A stretch of DNA of 64,000 nt from Paracamarosporium sp. OC-R06-R3 (taxonomy: Eukaryota > Ascomycota > Dothideomycetes > Pleosporales > Didymosphaeriaceae): NCBI GenBank assembly GCA_019828545.1, contig JACVRA010000154.1, forward strand, positions 62,001-126,000, in the 5' to 3' direction. Of this stretch, positions 37,257 to 48,068 are shown one piece after another. How positions within the stretch are numbered: the stretch's first letter is position 1; the number at the start of each line of letters is the position of its first letter. Position numbers and translations under genes: made by a program. Under the pieces are notes generated by a model. The model saw only the letters and a program-made list of their open reading frames with translations, made no database searches and was not told the origin of the DNA.

Positions 37257-38180
37257 ATGGCGCCCGGAGATAGACGAATAAGGCCGAACGACACTTCGCT
37301 AGATAACGAAGGGAATCGACAAGGTGTAATTACTATTATCGACAGTCAAGACAAACTCAGTGATGCCGTTCGTCTGGCTTCGAATACGCGCCATACCGAT
37401 GTCTCTACGCCGATTACTGAGCCCCGCATCTTGGAAAGACTGCCCTTAGAAATCATAAATCATATCTTATCCTACCTTGCTCGACCTAGGTCCAGGCTTC
37501 CTGGGCTATCAGAGTATGAGAGCTCTCTTGAAATCACGGAGAGAAGGAATGTTAAGGCGATTGAGGACATGAAAGGCCCACCAGACACAGACCGATTCGC
37601 CGCAGATCTCTTCGCTTGGACCAGTATCCGTCATCCGTTCAACACCCTGGCTGCCTCCTCAAAGGACTGCTATAAACTGGTGGAAAATTATTGTTCCCAT
37701 CTGGTGAAGACCGAGAACAGATTCCATCTCCCGTTCGCTCAAGTGGAGGAATACGGTGCGGATTCTGTCTACCCCAGCCTTAGCAACATAGTCTACCGCC
37801 GCCTATGGCTCCAAACTGCATCTCGAGATTGCGTTTTCTGTGGCAGTACGATGAGCAGCTATCCCCATCGCGGACACATGCGTCTGTTGTTGTGCTGTGA
37901 AGATTGCTTCTACGCACAGACACTGAGGTTTGACGAGGTGCAGAATCAGTACCACATTATGGATCGGTCCCTTCTCACCAACTACAATGTCCGTAGTACA
38001 AGTGCGGCACATGAATGGATCCTTCGAATCGACGTTGAGGCATTAGCCTTGCAACTTTATGGCACACGGGCTTTCCACGACACACAATCGCAAGGCCTGG
38101 GTATACCTTGCAGCATACCAAATTGTGGAATAGCACGCAGAATCATCTCTTCACGTCCACCTCCCCGCCGTCGTCGGTAA
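37257..38180 (+). CDS. F-box-like protein with a Cys-rich zinc-binding segment
   Basis: Single exon of 307 residues from ATG 37257 to TAA. An F-box-like segment (ILERLPLEIINHILSYLARP, about residues 58-77) is followed by a helical stretch and FNTLAASSKDCYKLVENYCSHLV, the usual end of fungal F-box domains. About residue 190 there is a four-cysteine arrangement, DCVFCGS followed 20 residues later by CCEDC, which would bind a zinc ion. The basic end (RPPPRRRR) may be a nuclear signal. Such proteins usually connect substrates to SCF ubiquitin ligases; the target is unknown. It shares its promoter region with the sirtuin gene, which may only reflect compact packing. Confidence 0.78.
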   Translation: MAPGDRRIRPNDTSLDNEGNRQGVITIIDSQDKLSDAVRLASNTRHTDVSTPITEPRILERLPLEIINHILSYLARPRSRLPGLSEYESSLEITERRNVKAIEDMKGPPDTDRFAADLFAWTSIRHPFNTLAASSKDCYKLVENYCSHLVKTENRFHLPFAQVEEYGADSVYPSLSNIVYRRLWLQTASRDCVFCGSTMSSYPHRGHMRLLLCCEDCFYAQTLRFDEVQNQYHIMDRSLLTNYNVRSTSAAHEWILRIDVEALALQLYGTRAFHDTQSQGLGIPCSIPNCGIARRIISSRPPPRRRR

Positions 38181-38698
38181 GACGCCTTTCTCTTCATGTT
38201 ACATCGGCATCATGGGGCCCGACGTAGTGCTCACCGAGGCATGACCACCGGTTACAGTTCTGCAACCCAATTCATTGCATTGGTCGTTAGCCCTGAATGT
38301 TGACGTGAGAGTATTATGTTTTCCTAGACCAATTTGCCACTAATCTGTTCCGTACTTTCCCGGTATTATGACGAGATGTTACATACTCATGAAGGATAAC
38401 ACGACTTTTGATTTTAAATACAACAGCGATAAGTACCAAGAATGCACGATTTATATAATAGTAGCAGTATTGCCTCATCCCCACATAACTAATTCTGCTT
38501 CGCAACCCGATCTGTATTTTCCTGATCAAGCTATCCAATTCTATCGAGGAACGTAATACTTCGCACCGGTGCCGTTTCGTGCAACCTTCTCTCGTTCAAT
38601 ATCACATTTCAACACAAGCAATCCATTCCTGTCTTGTTTCCTTCCTTCCTACACTCATGCCGAGTCTCCACGATACCACCTACCGCAAGCCATCATCC
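38181..38698. other. Convergent intergenic gap
   Basis: About 520 AT-rich bases between the 3' ends of the F-box-like gene and the small Ser/Thr-rich gene. Nothing recognisable. Confidence 0.6.
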
Positions 38699-39175
38699 CT
38701 AAAACCAACCCACCATTAAATAAATCAAACTCAAAAAACAAATCAGCATACCACTCCCAGCACTTCTCCTCCAAACAACACACCACACCCCCGCCGCAAA
38801 AAGCAACCCTTCAAACCCAACAGCTCGCGCAGCCGTGCCCGTCTGCACTGTGCCCGTTGCGCTAGGCGTACTACCTGATCCCGAACTAGTCACTGCGGTC
38901 GTCGACGTGGGAGCAGATGTTGCAGTCGTCGATGTCGGAGCAGACGTGGGAGACGTCGATGTTGAAGCACACCCCGGAATATCATTGAAAAGGCAAGGCC
39001 GAACATTAGATACCGAGTTCCAACCCCACATGTCCGCGCTTGAAGTAGTAGTCGGCTCAGGGCTGGCTTGGTGGAAGCCATCTGTGACTGGTGTGGTTGT
39101 TATTAATACGGGGCCGGTTGGGGATGTTGAAAGCGCGGTCGTAGGGGGCGCGTCTGCGAGGGTGGGAATGTTCAT
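38699..39175 (-). CDS. Small Ser/Thr-rich protein with C-terminal hydrophobic segments, unknown
   Basis: Minus-strand frame of 158 residues from ATG 39175 (MNIPTLADAPP) to TAG. The frame is open to an earlier ATG at 39331 that would add 52 residues without improving the start. The middle is almost all Ser, Thr, Pro and Ala, with an approximate repeat (TSAPTSTTATSAPTSTTA), typical of O-mannosylated wall or stalk regions. Before it is WGWNSVSNVRPCLFNDIPGCAS, with two cysteines. The C terminus has two hydrophobic stretches (VGFEGLLFAAGVWCVVW and GMLICFLSLIYLMVGWF). There is no signal peptide at either ATG, so an upstream exon may be missing or the gene may be false. Confidence 0.45.
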   Translation of the reverse strand: MNIPTLADAPPTTALSTSPTGPVLITTTPVTDGFHQASPEPTTTSSADMWGWNSVSNVRPCLFNDIPGCASTSTSPTSAPTSTTATSAPTSTTAVTSSGSGSTPSATGTVQTGTAARAVGFEGLLFAAGVWCVVWRRSAGSGMLICFLSLIYLMVGWF

Positions 39176-39854
39176 TTTGAGATTGAGGGGTTTGAGATTG
39201 TACAAATTAACCAGGTGTATTAGGTGTTGGTAGGAGACTGATTGTGTGATTCTGGTGTTGGTGATTGAATGTGTGGCGTCAGAGATGTCGTGTGATTGGG
39301 GGCGAGGCAACAGCCCCTTCGATGCTTCCATATGGGCGAACCTTCGTAGGATCGACTTTGAGACTAGGGCGCGTCTGATTGGTGATGTTCGACAAGGGTG
39401 TTACTTAACCGAAGGATTACCTTGGAACACAATACATGTAAATTTGAACTCCCAGGAATATATACATACATACTCATCCTGGAACAGAGGATACCGAAAT
39501 CTCCAATATGTTGTGATCTGCAAATACTTTCGCCCGTTGGCTGATATGCTAAATTCAACAGTAAGCAGAGATGTTACACTATGATAAACCCTTGATAATC
39601 CTTCCTGTGCTTAATACATATTTCAGTCACTTCATCTTTCACTTGCACTCATTACCCCATTACCTACCCCTGGCTCGTCCCGAAGTGATCATATAAACTC
39701 GTTCAACCCCCCAATGTCTACACTCAACACCAATCAGACATTCCCCCTTCCCAACCCCGCCGCCCTGTCTGGCTCTATGATAGCAGTGCGTTTCTATACA
39801 ATTCGATATCCATCCGCCCATGAAAACATCGTGAAAGTGACGAGCCACTGCCTC
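39176..39854. other. Gap between the small Ser/Thr-rich gene and the RGS-LOV gene
   Basis: Both flanking genes run leftward. The stretch holds the upstream part of the open frame of the smaller gene and the 3' flank of the RGS-LOV gene. No other coding signal was found. Confidence 0.5.
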
Positions 39855-42191
39855 CTAGAGTTCAAGCCCATTAGGGCTCTGAGGTCTGCCTGTCGCCGAG
39901 CTTCCCGGCCTATCACCCGCCGCCGAGCTTCTACCTCCCTCAACCCTCGCCAAACCCGAATTGACCCTCCCCAACCTAATATCTTCTTCCAACGAGGCTC
40001 GATTATCGTTGCGTGACCTCCGCTGAGCAGAACTACTCGAAGCGTCGCTAATCGTTCCTTCCCTTCTAAGATAATCGTTGTAGAGCTTCGAACTGGAAAA
40101 GGCCGCCGCGCTGTTCCCGCGATTGTTGGCGCCGCGGAAAGGCCACATTTCCTTGGTGAGGTCGCGGCTGCGTACGACGGGGATGCTGTTTTGACGCGCG
40201 TGGAGGGAGCCGGTGATTTCTTCCTTGTCGACCATTACGATCATGTAGACGCCGGGTTTTGAGTCGGAACCAAGCAGTGGCGTGCAGTGGATCCAGCGAG
40301 GTCGGCTTTCGAGATAGGACTGGGGCTCTGGTGTAGCTGTGGATGCGTTGTCCGTGTTTCTGTCTGACCTCGAGCTATGTGTTAGCCAGGATACTTTTGC
40401 GGTCACGCTGATCCCTTGTGCGAGAGCGTCCATGAGGCCTTCTCTCACGATTTGAGGGCCTCCGATACGGTCCATGAGCTTGGATTGTGAGAGGCCGGGT
40501 ATGCGCAAAGCTGGAGAGGTAAAGATGATACGCAGAGAGGGATAAGGCCGCACAAGGAGATACTTCATACGTCAGCGAGGTTCAAGATGAAGGGAAAATG
40601 AAGCCTTACGTTCTGATAGACACCCGGTAATCTTCCGCTCGGTCCGTATTTCGTCGTTGGCCACATGTTGTCATCTACAGTCTCTTCCATGCCAATGAAG
40701 CGTCTGCCTGCACTGGTTGATGGCCGTGTTGGCGTGCTGGAAGCCGAGCTCATAGAACCTCGATTAGTACGCACACTACGCTGTCTGACTATCTCTGCCT
40801 CCTCCTCATTTAAAAGACCTCCTAGCTCGCGTAGGATTCGCAGGGAGGGCTTGTCCTTTCCATGATCGGGCATACTTGCTTGCATGGCAGCTTCTATTTC
40901 CTGGTCGAGGAGTTGCTTAAAGGACTCGAGACCCTTTCCACCTTCGAGGAGGCGGGTGATGTCGATTTGGGCGCCAATGTTGTAGCGGACATTACCGTGC
41001 TGATCCATAAGTGGGGCCATCATTACCTGCCACTGTTAGAGCTAGACATGCAATATCATAAGCAAGCATACTAGGTTTAGGAAGGAGTTCCCATCTCTTC
41101 TGCTGTAAAAAGGTCAGTCCGTTGCGTGGAAGTGAATGAGGGCACTCTTACTAGTTGAGCAGTATCTCACTAATCTCCTGGCCATCGCGCAGCGCATTAG
41201 TGATGCGTTTTACAGCTGCCCTGGAGGTACTAGGCCCTTGCAGGAACCTGCAGTTCTTGCCAATGACATATTCGTGGTTATATTGTGTAGTGTTATAGAA
41301 GTCTGGGTCAATTGTAAGCGGCCGGACTGACGCCTTGGGGTGGGTTGTCATACCTTCAGATGCAAAAACAAGAGGGTTATCAGGTTGATTGGGATCACTC
41401 AAACAGAAGACTTCCGCAAGACCTTGGACTAGGTCCCGCATGAAGGGTGAATTAGTCCCTGTTATGTCTTTTACCAAACATTCCGTTACAACCGTTATCA
41501 TTCTGTACGTGATGTATGCTGGTAATGCCTCGGTCACTAATTCATCGACAGCCTTCCGTGAGAATTTTTGGAACTGCGTATCTACAACGGCCGCATCGCT
41601 CCTCACAGACGATGATCGAGACAGATGTTGCGGTTCCAGAGGTCGTGTGGAAGATACAACATCAGCCAACGCATTTGCGTATCGTATAGCTGCGAGAGCC
41701 TTTTGCGACTCCAAATAACGTACGAGAGTGGCCGCATATTGAGGATGATATCTGTTCAGAAAAGAACGGAAGCGTTGGGAATACTGGGAATCTTTCAGTA
41801 TCAAGTCGAGGTGGTCTGCTGAAAAGAGTCGCGAGGCGAGGTATTCTGCGTTCGCATTGGATATAGAAGGTGGTGGTGGATGCAGATCGTATGAGGTTAA
41901 TTCGTCTATCGAATAGCGTTTTAGGTCGTCCGTTGAGAAGCGTGTTCGTGTTGCATTGTACCCAAGACCGTCATCCCTTATTACGCTGTCGGTTTTACTA
42001 AGATCGTTGGAAGCTCTCATGGAGTTTGCGGAGTTAAGTTGTGATAGCCTGTCTGTTGTGTATTCCTCAGGCCCTGGCTCACCCATGGCCTCGTGGGTAT
42101 CCGGAATAGGAGGTACGTCTTGTGGTGTCGATGGAGGCAATGTAGGGCTACTAGGCTTTTGTCGTGTATGGCCAAGATTCATTCCCTTCAT
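39855..42191 (-). CDS. RGS-LOV blue-light photoreceptor
   Basis: Five exons on the minus strand: 41354-42191, 41152-41302, 41072-41102, 40610-41026 and 39855-40562; introns of 51, 49, 45 and 47 bp, all phase-consistent; 714 residues. Residues 1-115 are disordered; an RGS-like helical domain covers about 120-250. A LOV domain follows: LSDPNQPDNPLVFASE, spliced to DFYNTTQY, then IGKNCRFLQGP, where Cys297 is the flavin-adduct cysteine of the GXNCRFLQG motif; exons 3-4 give NYRRDGNSFLNL and NIGAQIDIT. The remainder has a second structured part (YPSLRIIFTSPALRIPG; WIHCTPLLGSDSKPGVYMIVMVDKEE) and a basic, Ser-rich tail. In the related Botrytis RGS-LOV protein, blue light drives binding to anionic membrane lipids; RGS domains regulate G-alpha proteins. 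Function here is by homology. Confidence 0.9.
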
Positions 42192-43527
42192 AGTGTGAGC
42201 GTCCTCGTGCAGTAGCTGTAATGGTGCCTGCGCGATGACGCATAGACTTTGGCTTTCGGTGAGTACGAGCTGTCAACTAAGTTCGCCAAACCTGAAACGT
42301 TGGAGCGACTGAAGATTATATATCTAGTTAGATTTTGCTTCAGCATAAAGTTACCGTACTGCTATGAATGTCTTCACGTTTGAAGATTGATCGATCAATA
42401 GGTGTGATGGCAGCCACGCGCAACAGCAATGGATATGAATGGAATACGGAAAAGAGTAAGCAATAGTTCACGAAATAAGAAAATGTAATTGCACACAGGT
42501 ACAGCCGGTTGTTGTGGACGGCAAGCTGAATTTTACTATATGAAGGAAAAGCACGGCAAACCATCTCTATCCTATCAAGGCTCGCGCGGATGTGATACGG
42601 GACGGGAAGGAAACGCCAACCATCTCAGGCGCACAAAGTTTGGTTCTGCGAATTAGCATTGATTTAGGTTCTAGCAGGACAAGGATCCCTCCAGGCATTG
42701 CCGTTGCTCCACGCCGGACTGTGGAGTCGCGATCTGGAGGATCGAACGTGGTTTTGACAGGGTTTAGCAACGGCCCGGCGATCGTAAACAGTGCTTTTTC
42801 AGATCTAGAGTATGGTCAGGCCACAATCCCGCAGTCCTACCAGAAACACGCAACTAAGATTGGCTCTTTCTTAGACATGGTGTATGCGGGTCATCAAGTA
42901 AACTGTCGTGTTGACTGTTAGACTTGCCAAGTTTGTTGTTGAGCCAAGGGGGGTGTTTTCCAAGGAATTGGACCGCTACAGTAGAGTTTACAGCAGTGAA
43001 ACATCCGAATCTCCCCGCTTATCGAGGAGTCAGACTGGTGTTGCGCGTCTCAGAAGTCGCACTTCCACGTCTGACGACTTGGCGATTGATGAACGCAGAG
43101 CTATCAACAGGAATCGCATGGGAAGCTGCGCGGTCCAAACTCTCGCGATAGCAGGTTATTTGGAACGTTCAACCGACCAGACTAAGCGACCAGGTCCAGG
43201 CGCTAGACTATCCTTGAGACAGAGGTGAATGGTGATGTAACGACTAATCATGCTGGTCCGGCGTCGTTTCCGCTACCTTCTAGCTGCAGTACGATGGCCT
43301 GAGGCCGGAACACGAAGCGGCGTCGGTCGGCGGGAACAACTTTCGTCCGACACACCCCGCGCCGCCAAGCTCGGCCTCTTCATTCACCCTGTGCATTGTT
43401 TATGTCAGAAGCCGGTCAAGGTGGCCTTCCTCTAGACGTAAACAAGTGCAAGAAAGGGAACGCGGATCGCTACCTGCACTGACCTAGTTTCCAACCTCCA
43501 ATCCTATCCGGTGGAGGCCACCTCGCC
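42192..43527. promoter_or_regulatory. Divergent promoter region between RGS-LOV and CK2 beta genes
   Basis: 1.3 kb between divergently transcribed genes. A frame at 42592-42921 (109 codons, GTG or CTG starts only) and overlapping frames to 43228 have protein-like composition but no recognised family and no consistent splicing; they are not called. GATC-type motifs that light-responsive White Collar complexes could use occur, but such short sites are expected by chance. Confidence 0.45.
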
Positions 43528-44523
43528 ATGGACGACTTCAACAGTGAAACGGACAGCGACTACACCAGCTACTGGCGGGACTGGGTATGTATATAATGCC
43601 CCGTGATCACGCGCACCCACTCGCAATGTATGGCGCATGACCGTCTCAAATCGACCACCTGGTCTTTCGCGACGGTCCCATGTCCAAAATCCAATATCGT
43701 AGCTCTACCACCTCGCGTGCGTTCTATTCCTGTAACATAATTGACATACCATGCAGTTCATATCGTCACGAGGAAACGAATACTTCTGCGAGATCGACGA
43801 AGAGTACCTTACCGACCGCTTCAACCTAACGGGGCTGAACACCGAAGTCCAGTACTACCAATATGCTCTCGATCTTGTCACGGACGTGTTCGACTTCGAC
43901 TGCGACGATGACATGCGGGAACAAATAGAGAAGTCTGCGCGGCATCTATACGGTCTCGTGCACGCGAGGTACATCGTCACGACCAGGGGTCTGGCCAAGA
44001 TGGTATGTCTATCCTCGCTCTAGACAAAGAAACTGTGCGGGGCGCATATGCTGACACCCTGCAGCTCGAGAAGTTCAAGAAGTCTGACTTCGGGAAATGC
44101 CCGCGCGTAATGTGCGAGTCCCAGCCGCTCCTCCCCATGGGCCAATCCGACATCGCCAATTCATCTGCCGTAAAGCTCTACTGCGCCCGCTGCGAAGACC
44201 TATACAATCCCAAGTCCTCGCGCCACGCCATCATCGACGGCGCCTACTTCGGCACCTCCTTCCACAACATCCTGTTCCAGGTATATCCCAACATGCTGCC
44301 ACCGAAGAGTCAGCGCAGGTACGAGCCGAGGGTTTTCGGTTTCAAGGTGCACGCAGCGGCGGCGCTCGCGCGGTGGCAGGCCGATGAGCGGGAGAAATTA
44401 AAGGATAGGCTACGAGGCGCGAGAATTGAAAGTGGGTTTGAGGAGGAAGATGAGGCTGAGGAAGAAGAGGAGGACGAAGAGATGGAAGGTGATGGTTTTG
44501 AGGGCGCGGCGGTACAACAGTAG
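43528..44523 (+). CDS. CKB1: Casein kinase 2 regulatory (beta) subunit
   Basis: Three exons, 43528-43584, 43757-44002 and 44065-44523, with introns of 172 and 62 bp, both phase 0; 253 residues. The CK2 beta core is complete: SYWRDW / FISSRGNEYFCEIDEEYLTDRFNLTGL, then YALDLVTDVFDFD and HLYGLVHARYIVTTRGLAKM, then the zinc finger with Cys113, Cys118, Cys141 and Cys144 (KCPRVMC ... LYCARC) that forms the dimer, then DGAYFGTSFHNILF and the alpha-subunit-binding C-terminal part (YEPRVFGFKVH). It ends with a long acidic tail (EEDEAEEEEEDEE). CK2 is a tetrameric Ser/Thr kinase in nucleus and cytosol; in Neurospora it phosphorylates clock protein FRQ. The long first intron close to the ATG is common in fungal CKB genes. 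Confidence 0.97.
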
Positions 44524-45803
44524 GACTTGCATCGGTGTTGCCACCATACATGGATGGATTAGTGATGAAGGACAGGCACTTTGAATCACCATTAGAGCAG
44601 CGGATACCAGGGAGCATGGTACGGCGTCAGGCGTAGGTGGGTCTCTAGTCCACTATTAGGTTAGTGTTATATTGCATGGACAATCAAAGATACCTCATTA
44701 CGAAGGAAGCGATGTTGAAACGCTTGAAAAGGTCATCGCCCGGTGGTTCCTTATTATATCTACATACTATCGCCTCTTGGTTACCCCATGGCTGGTGCGG
44801 GTCGGCTGTCCTCCCTACTAGTGGTGACGATTTAAGTACTAAGTGAAATGCTATACATTAGCTCTGCAACCTTTCTGTTAAGTCTAGCTACTGAAGCAGC
44901 ACTTCTTGCATCTGAGAGTGAGAGCCTGGCATAGTATCCCCATCCATGATACCGTGCAAGTAGCTCTTTCCACAGAGCATGTACTGATCAGAGGCTATGG
45001 TTCTTTGAATATTTCGCCCATACATTCTAAGCACATATATAACTTTCCCTCCCGTTTTAACCCTCTATTAAATGCAAGAGCTCAGCAAACATCCTATCAG
45101 TGGCTAACGATATTTCTCGGCATGTATGCAGCCTCTAGCCCAGCACCTTCGTCTGTTATCAGAGACATAGACGATGGGTGGGAAAGGAGGTAGACATTAT
45201 CTGGGTGAACGGATGGGCAAACAGTATGCGTATATATTCATCTCTTTGTATCATTTGTCAAGTGATGGATCTGAACTGGCGCCTCGTCCGATCTTTCCAA
45301 ACAGGAAAGAGGCAAACAAAAAATCAAAAACTAAAAGCCACTTCGAAGCCCGGCTCAAAGAACCCTATTACGAGTTTTTGTTTGATTCGGTGATGGTATT
45401 TAGAATTAATAAATATATATAGAGTATATAATGTGAATTGTAGTCAGTGAATTAATCAAAGTGCGCCCGGTGGGGATGAACAAGTGAGTGAATGAGTGAA
45501 AGAAAGAGGAGGTGGACGACGCTTAGCGAATGACTGGGCTGTATGCCATTAAGTAAGTGAATGGAGTAGTGTGCGCCACAGGACAGGCGACGGGCGACTC
45601 TTCCTATGAATCCGGACTAGAGTAATAAGCTTGTAGATAGAAAGGTGAATAAGCAATCATATCTCATCATTTATCTGAAAGAGGGTGTAGTATTGCCCTA
45701 CTCGTCCTTAACTATCGCAAAGATTGCTCAGCCATATATGGCAACAACCAGCCTTCAGGAACCGGTCTGTAACATCTAGCACTCCACACGCTCAACTCGC
45801 CAT
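44524..45803. other. Convergent intergenic region with a dispersed repeat
   Basis: Lies between the 3' ends of CK2 beta and the second HET gene. It carries copy 2 of the dispersed repeat (listed separately). Remaining DNA is AT-rich without a supported gene. Confidence 0.6.
45267..45423 (+). repeat. Dispersed repeat, copy 2
   Basis: Direct repeat of 32803-32953, 12.5 kb away in the same orientation. The core 45324-45396 matches copy 1 at 72 of 73 positions (A/G difference at 45373). The left flank is diverged with transitions and a 6-base length difference; the right end matches again at TTAATAAATATATATAG. The near-identical core between diverged flanks is unusual for two copies of the same age. 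Confidence 0.85.
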
Positions 45804-48068
45804 TTACATGAGAACGAAATCTTCTTCCGCAGCCTTGACACGTTCAGGCGAAGACATAGCAGATCCATCCATTGTACCATGCACATAACACTCGCCCACG
45901 AACTCGAACAATCCTCCATGACCAGCCTCACGTATAATGTACGGCACCGAGCCACCATACAGAATAACGACGATATCAGATTCCCTGGTCCCAGCCGGAC
46001 ATAGGCCGATTCTGTTTCCAGAGATGGTGCAGAAGCAATCATCTAGGCACGGCAGGCTGTGCACATCGTAATTGGTCTGTTTGCAATGCGCTTGCGCATG
46101 TACTTCGATGTCGTCCCAGCCGTCTTCGTGGAGTACAAGGTTAGTAGTGACAGGGCCGTTGAAGATTCTGCGGGCACCAGATGCGTCGAAGAGTCGGTTG
46201 AAGACGTCGCACATTTCTGGCGGTTGCTCTCGCCAGCAGAAAGCGGAGATATCGAGGATGGTTCCGAGACGGATTCCTCGCAGTGTCAGATGCAAGCGGT
46301 TTGTAGGGGTGTGAAGTAGCTCTATGGCCACTTGCGTGTTGCCAGAGGCATTGCAGGTTGTTGCGTAGTTCAGACTTTCGCCTACCCACTTGCTCTTGCC
46401 GGAGGGCCAGAGTGCCCAGGTTGGATGACCGGTTGCTTGTTGCACGGTTTGTTTGTGTCCTGCTGTGCAGTGGAGGCTTTGCCAGGACCGTCCTTCGTTC
46501 GCATGGATGGCAGAAAGGATTCTGAGCGACTTGTGCTGGAGGATCCACCACCGGGTGAGGTCTACGAATACGGAACTAGTCGACTTGGTATAGTCAGGAT
46601 AGATAAGATGATCGGCTGAAGAAATACGGCCGGAGTGTGTCTCTTCTGCTAGACCAAGTAGTGCAAAAACCTTGTCTCTTGGATCGCTGGCTTTCAGATC
46701 CAGACTCTGCAGGACAAGATCAAGAAGATCGAGTCTTGGCTTAGAGTTGAGGTTGATGTCGTCGGACTTTGCTTTCAAGGTTGACCATACTAGGGGCAAG
46801 GCAATCTGCTGAATACCAGGAGTATTGAACGCACGTATACTCATCCACGTGTGGGCCTTCCAGATATTATCCCACTCCACAGTGTCTTGCCCAAGGTGGA
46901 AAACAGCCTTCCGAGACAACCACACTTCTTGCACAACCCAAGCACGCCAAAACCATGGGAGCGAAAAGAAGCGTGACATCCGATCGACTAGTGGACCCAA
47001 TCGAGCAATCCCGTCCGATGCCTCGTCGATATAAGGTAACTTCCCGCGGAATGTCCCTTGCGCTATCTGTTCCTCTGTTGCAGCTTCATAGTGGACGAAA
47101 ATGTCGCGGAGGTCGTGAGCGGCAGCCTGTGTCTCTTTATCACCATCTCCGAGCCAGACAAGAACCGCGTGTGCGCGAGAGTAGATTTGACCCATCATGC
47201 CCACTTGATCTGCGACCTCATTGGTATCCGCCTGATTGATACAGATCGCATCTGCCCAGATTACCCGAGGCTTTTCCAAGTAGCGTAATTGAGACAGGGC
47301 ACTATGCAGGCTTGCTGAGCAGTCAATCCATGTAGGCGCCGCTCCTTGCAAGTACACGCCTATTCCCTGCTGTATTTGATCACTGCCCCAACAATATGAA
47401 AGCGCTTCATAAGCAGTATGTTGGGGATCAGACAAATCCGTTGTGACAATCTCACATGTCAAGGGATCCTTTTTGGCACCAGGCTGCACGACCAGCAGTC
47501 TTACAGATTGCCGAGAATGGTCCAAGGGGCGGTACTGTGGTGTAATGTGAAGGTTCTTTTCAATGCGGTCGGGTTGTGCATCCGGCACGGTGTAGTGAAT
47601 TTCTATCTCCATCATGTCGATGAAATTCACCCAGCCCATCCACCGTGCCTTTGGGATAATCTGGACAACGTCTAGCGCTCTGAGTTCACCCACAAAACGT
47701 ACATTCGGTTCCTCTATCTCTAAGCAGACGACATGCTCTTCCCATTCCCAATTTGCAGCCGTATTCCTACAAAGAAGCCTGCGAGGGATGGTGTTGCGCC
47801 CGCTTGGTGTGACTACACCTCCCTCAAACCAAGTATAACCTGGATGGCCTCTTATACCCTCATCATCGCAATACCCTGGGATCACACGTTAGCTGCATTC
47901 AAATGAGACTGCAACAAGCGTACCTTGATCGTGAGATCTAATGCGTACGACGAGTTTCACTACATGCTCTGCGTCAGCTGGCACCTCGAGCTCGAGATAA
48001 GCTCTTTCAGGGCAGAACTCTGAAGTCTTGAGGTAATGATCCCTCCTCGTATGAGCAACCTTCGCCAT
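45804..48068 (-). CDS. HET-domain protein with an N-terminal extension
   Basis: Two exons, 47924-48068 and 45804-47875, joined over a 48-bp intron (GTACGC...CCCAG, phase 1); 738 residues from ATG 48068 (MAKVAHTRRD). The first 180 residues form a separate module (ERAYLELEVPADAEHVVKLVVRIRSHDQG, GHPGYTWFEGGVV, NWEWEEHVVCLE, MMEIEIHYTV), a beta-rich extension seen before HET domains in some ascomycete proteins. The HET domain starts near residue 204: YEALSYCWGS, VIWADAICINQADTNE, MGQIYSRAHAVLVWLG, then WFWRAWVVQEVWLS and SDPRDKVFALLGLA. The C-terminal 250 residues include GECYVHGTMDG, a common ending of this HET subtype. Probably acts in allorecognition and cell death; the extension may be the sensor. 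An earlier start on a further upstream exon is possible. Confidence 0.88.

Noticed and set aside
42592..43228. Possible gene or decayed gene between RGS-LOV and CK2 beta
   Set aside because: Frames at 42592-42921 and 42908-43228 look somewhat protein-like but have no ATG start, no recognisable family and no consistent splice joining them.
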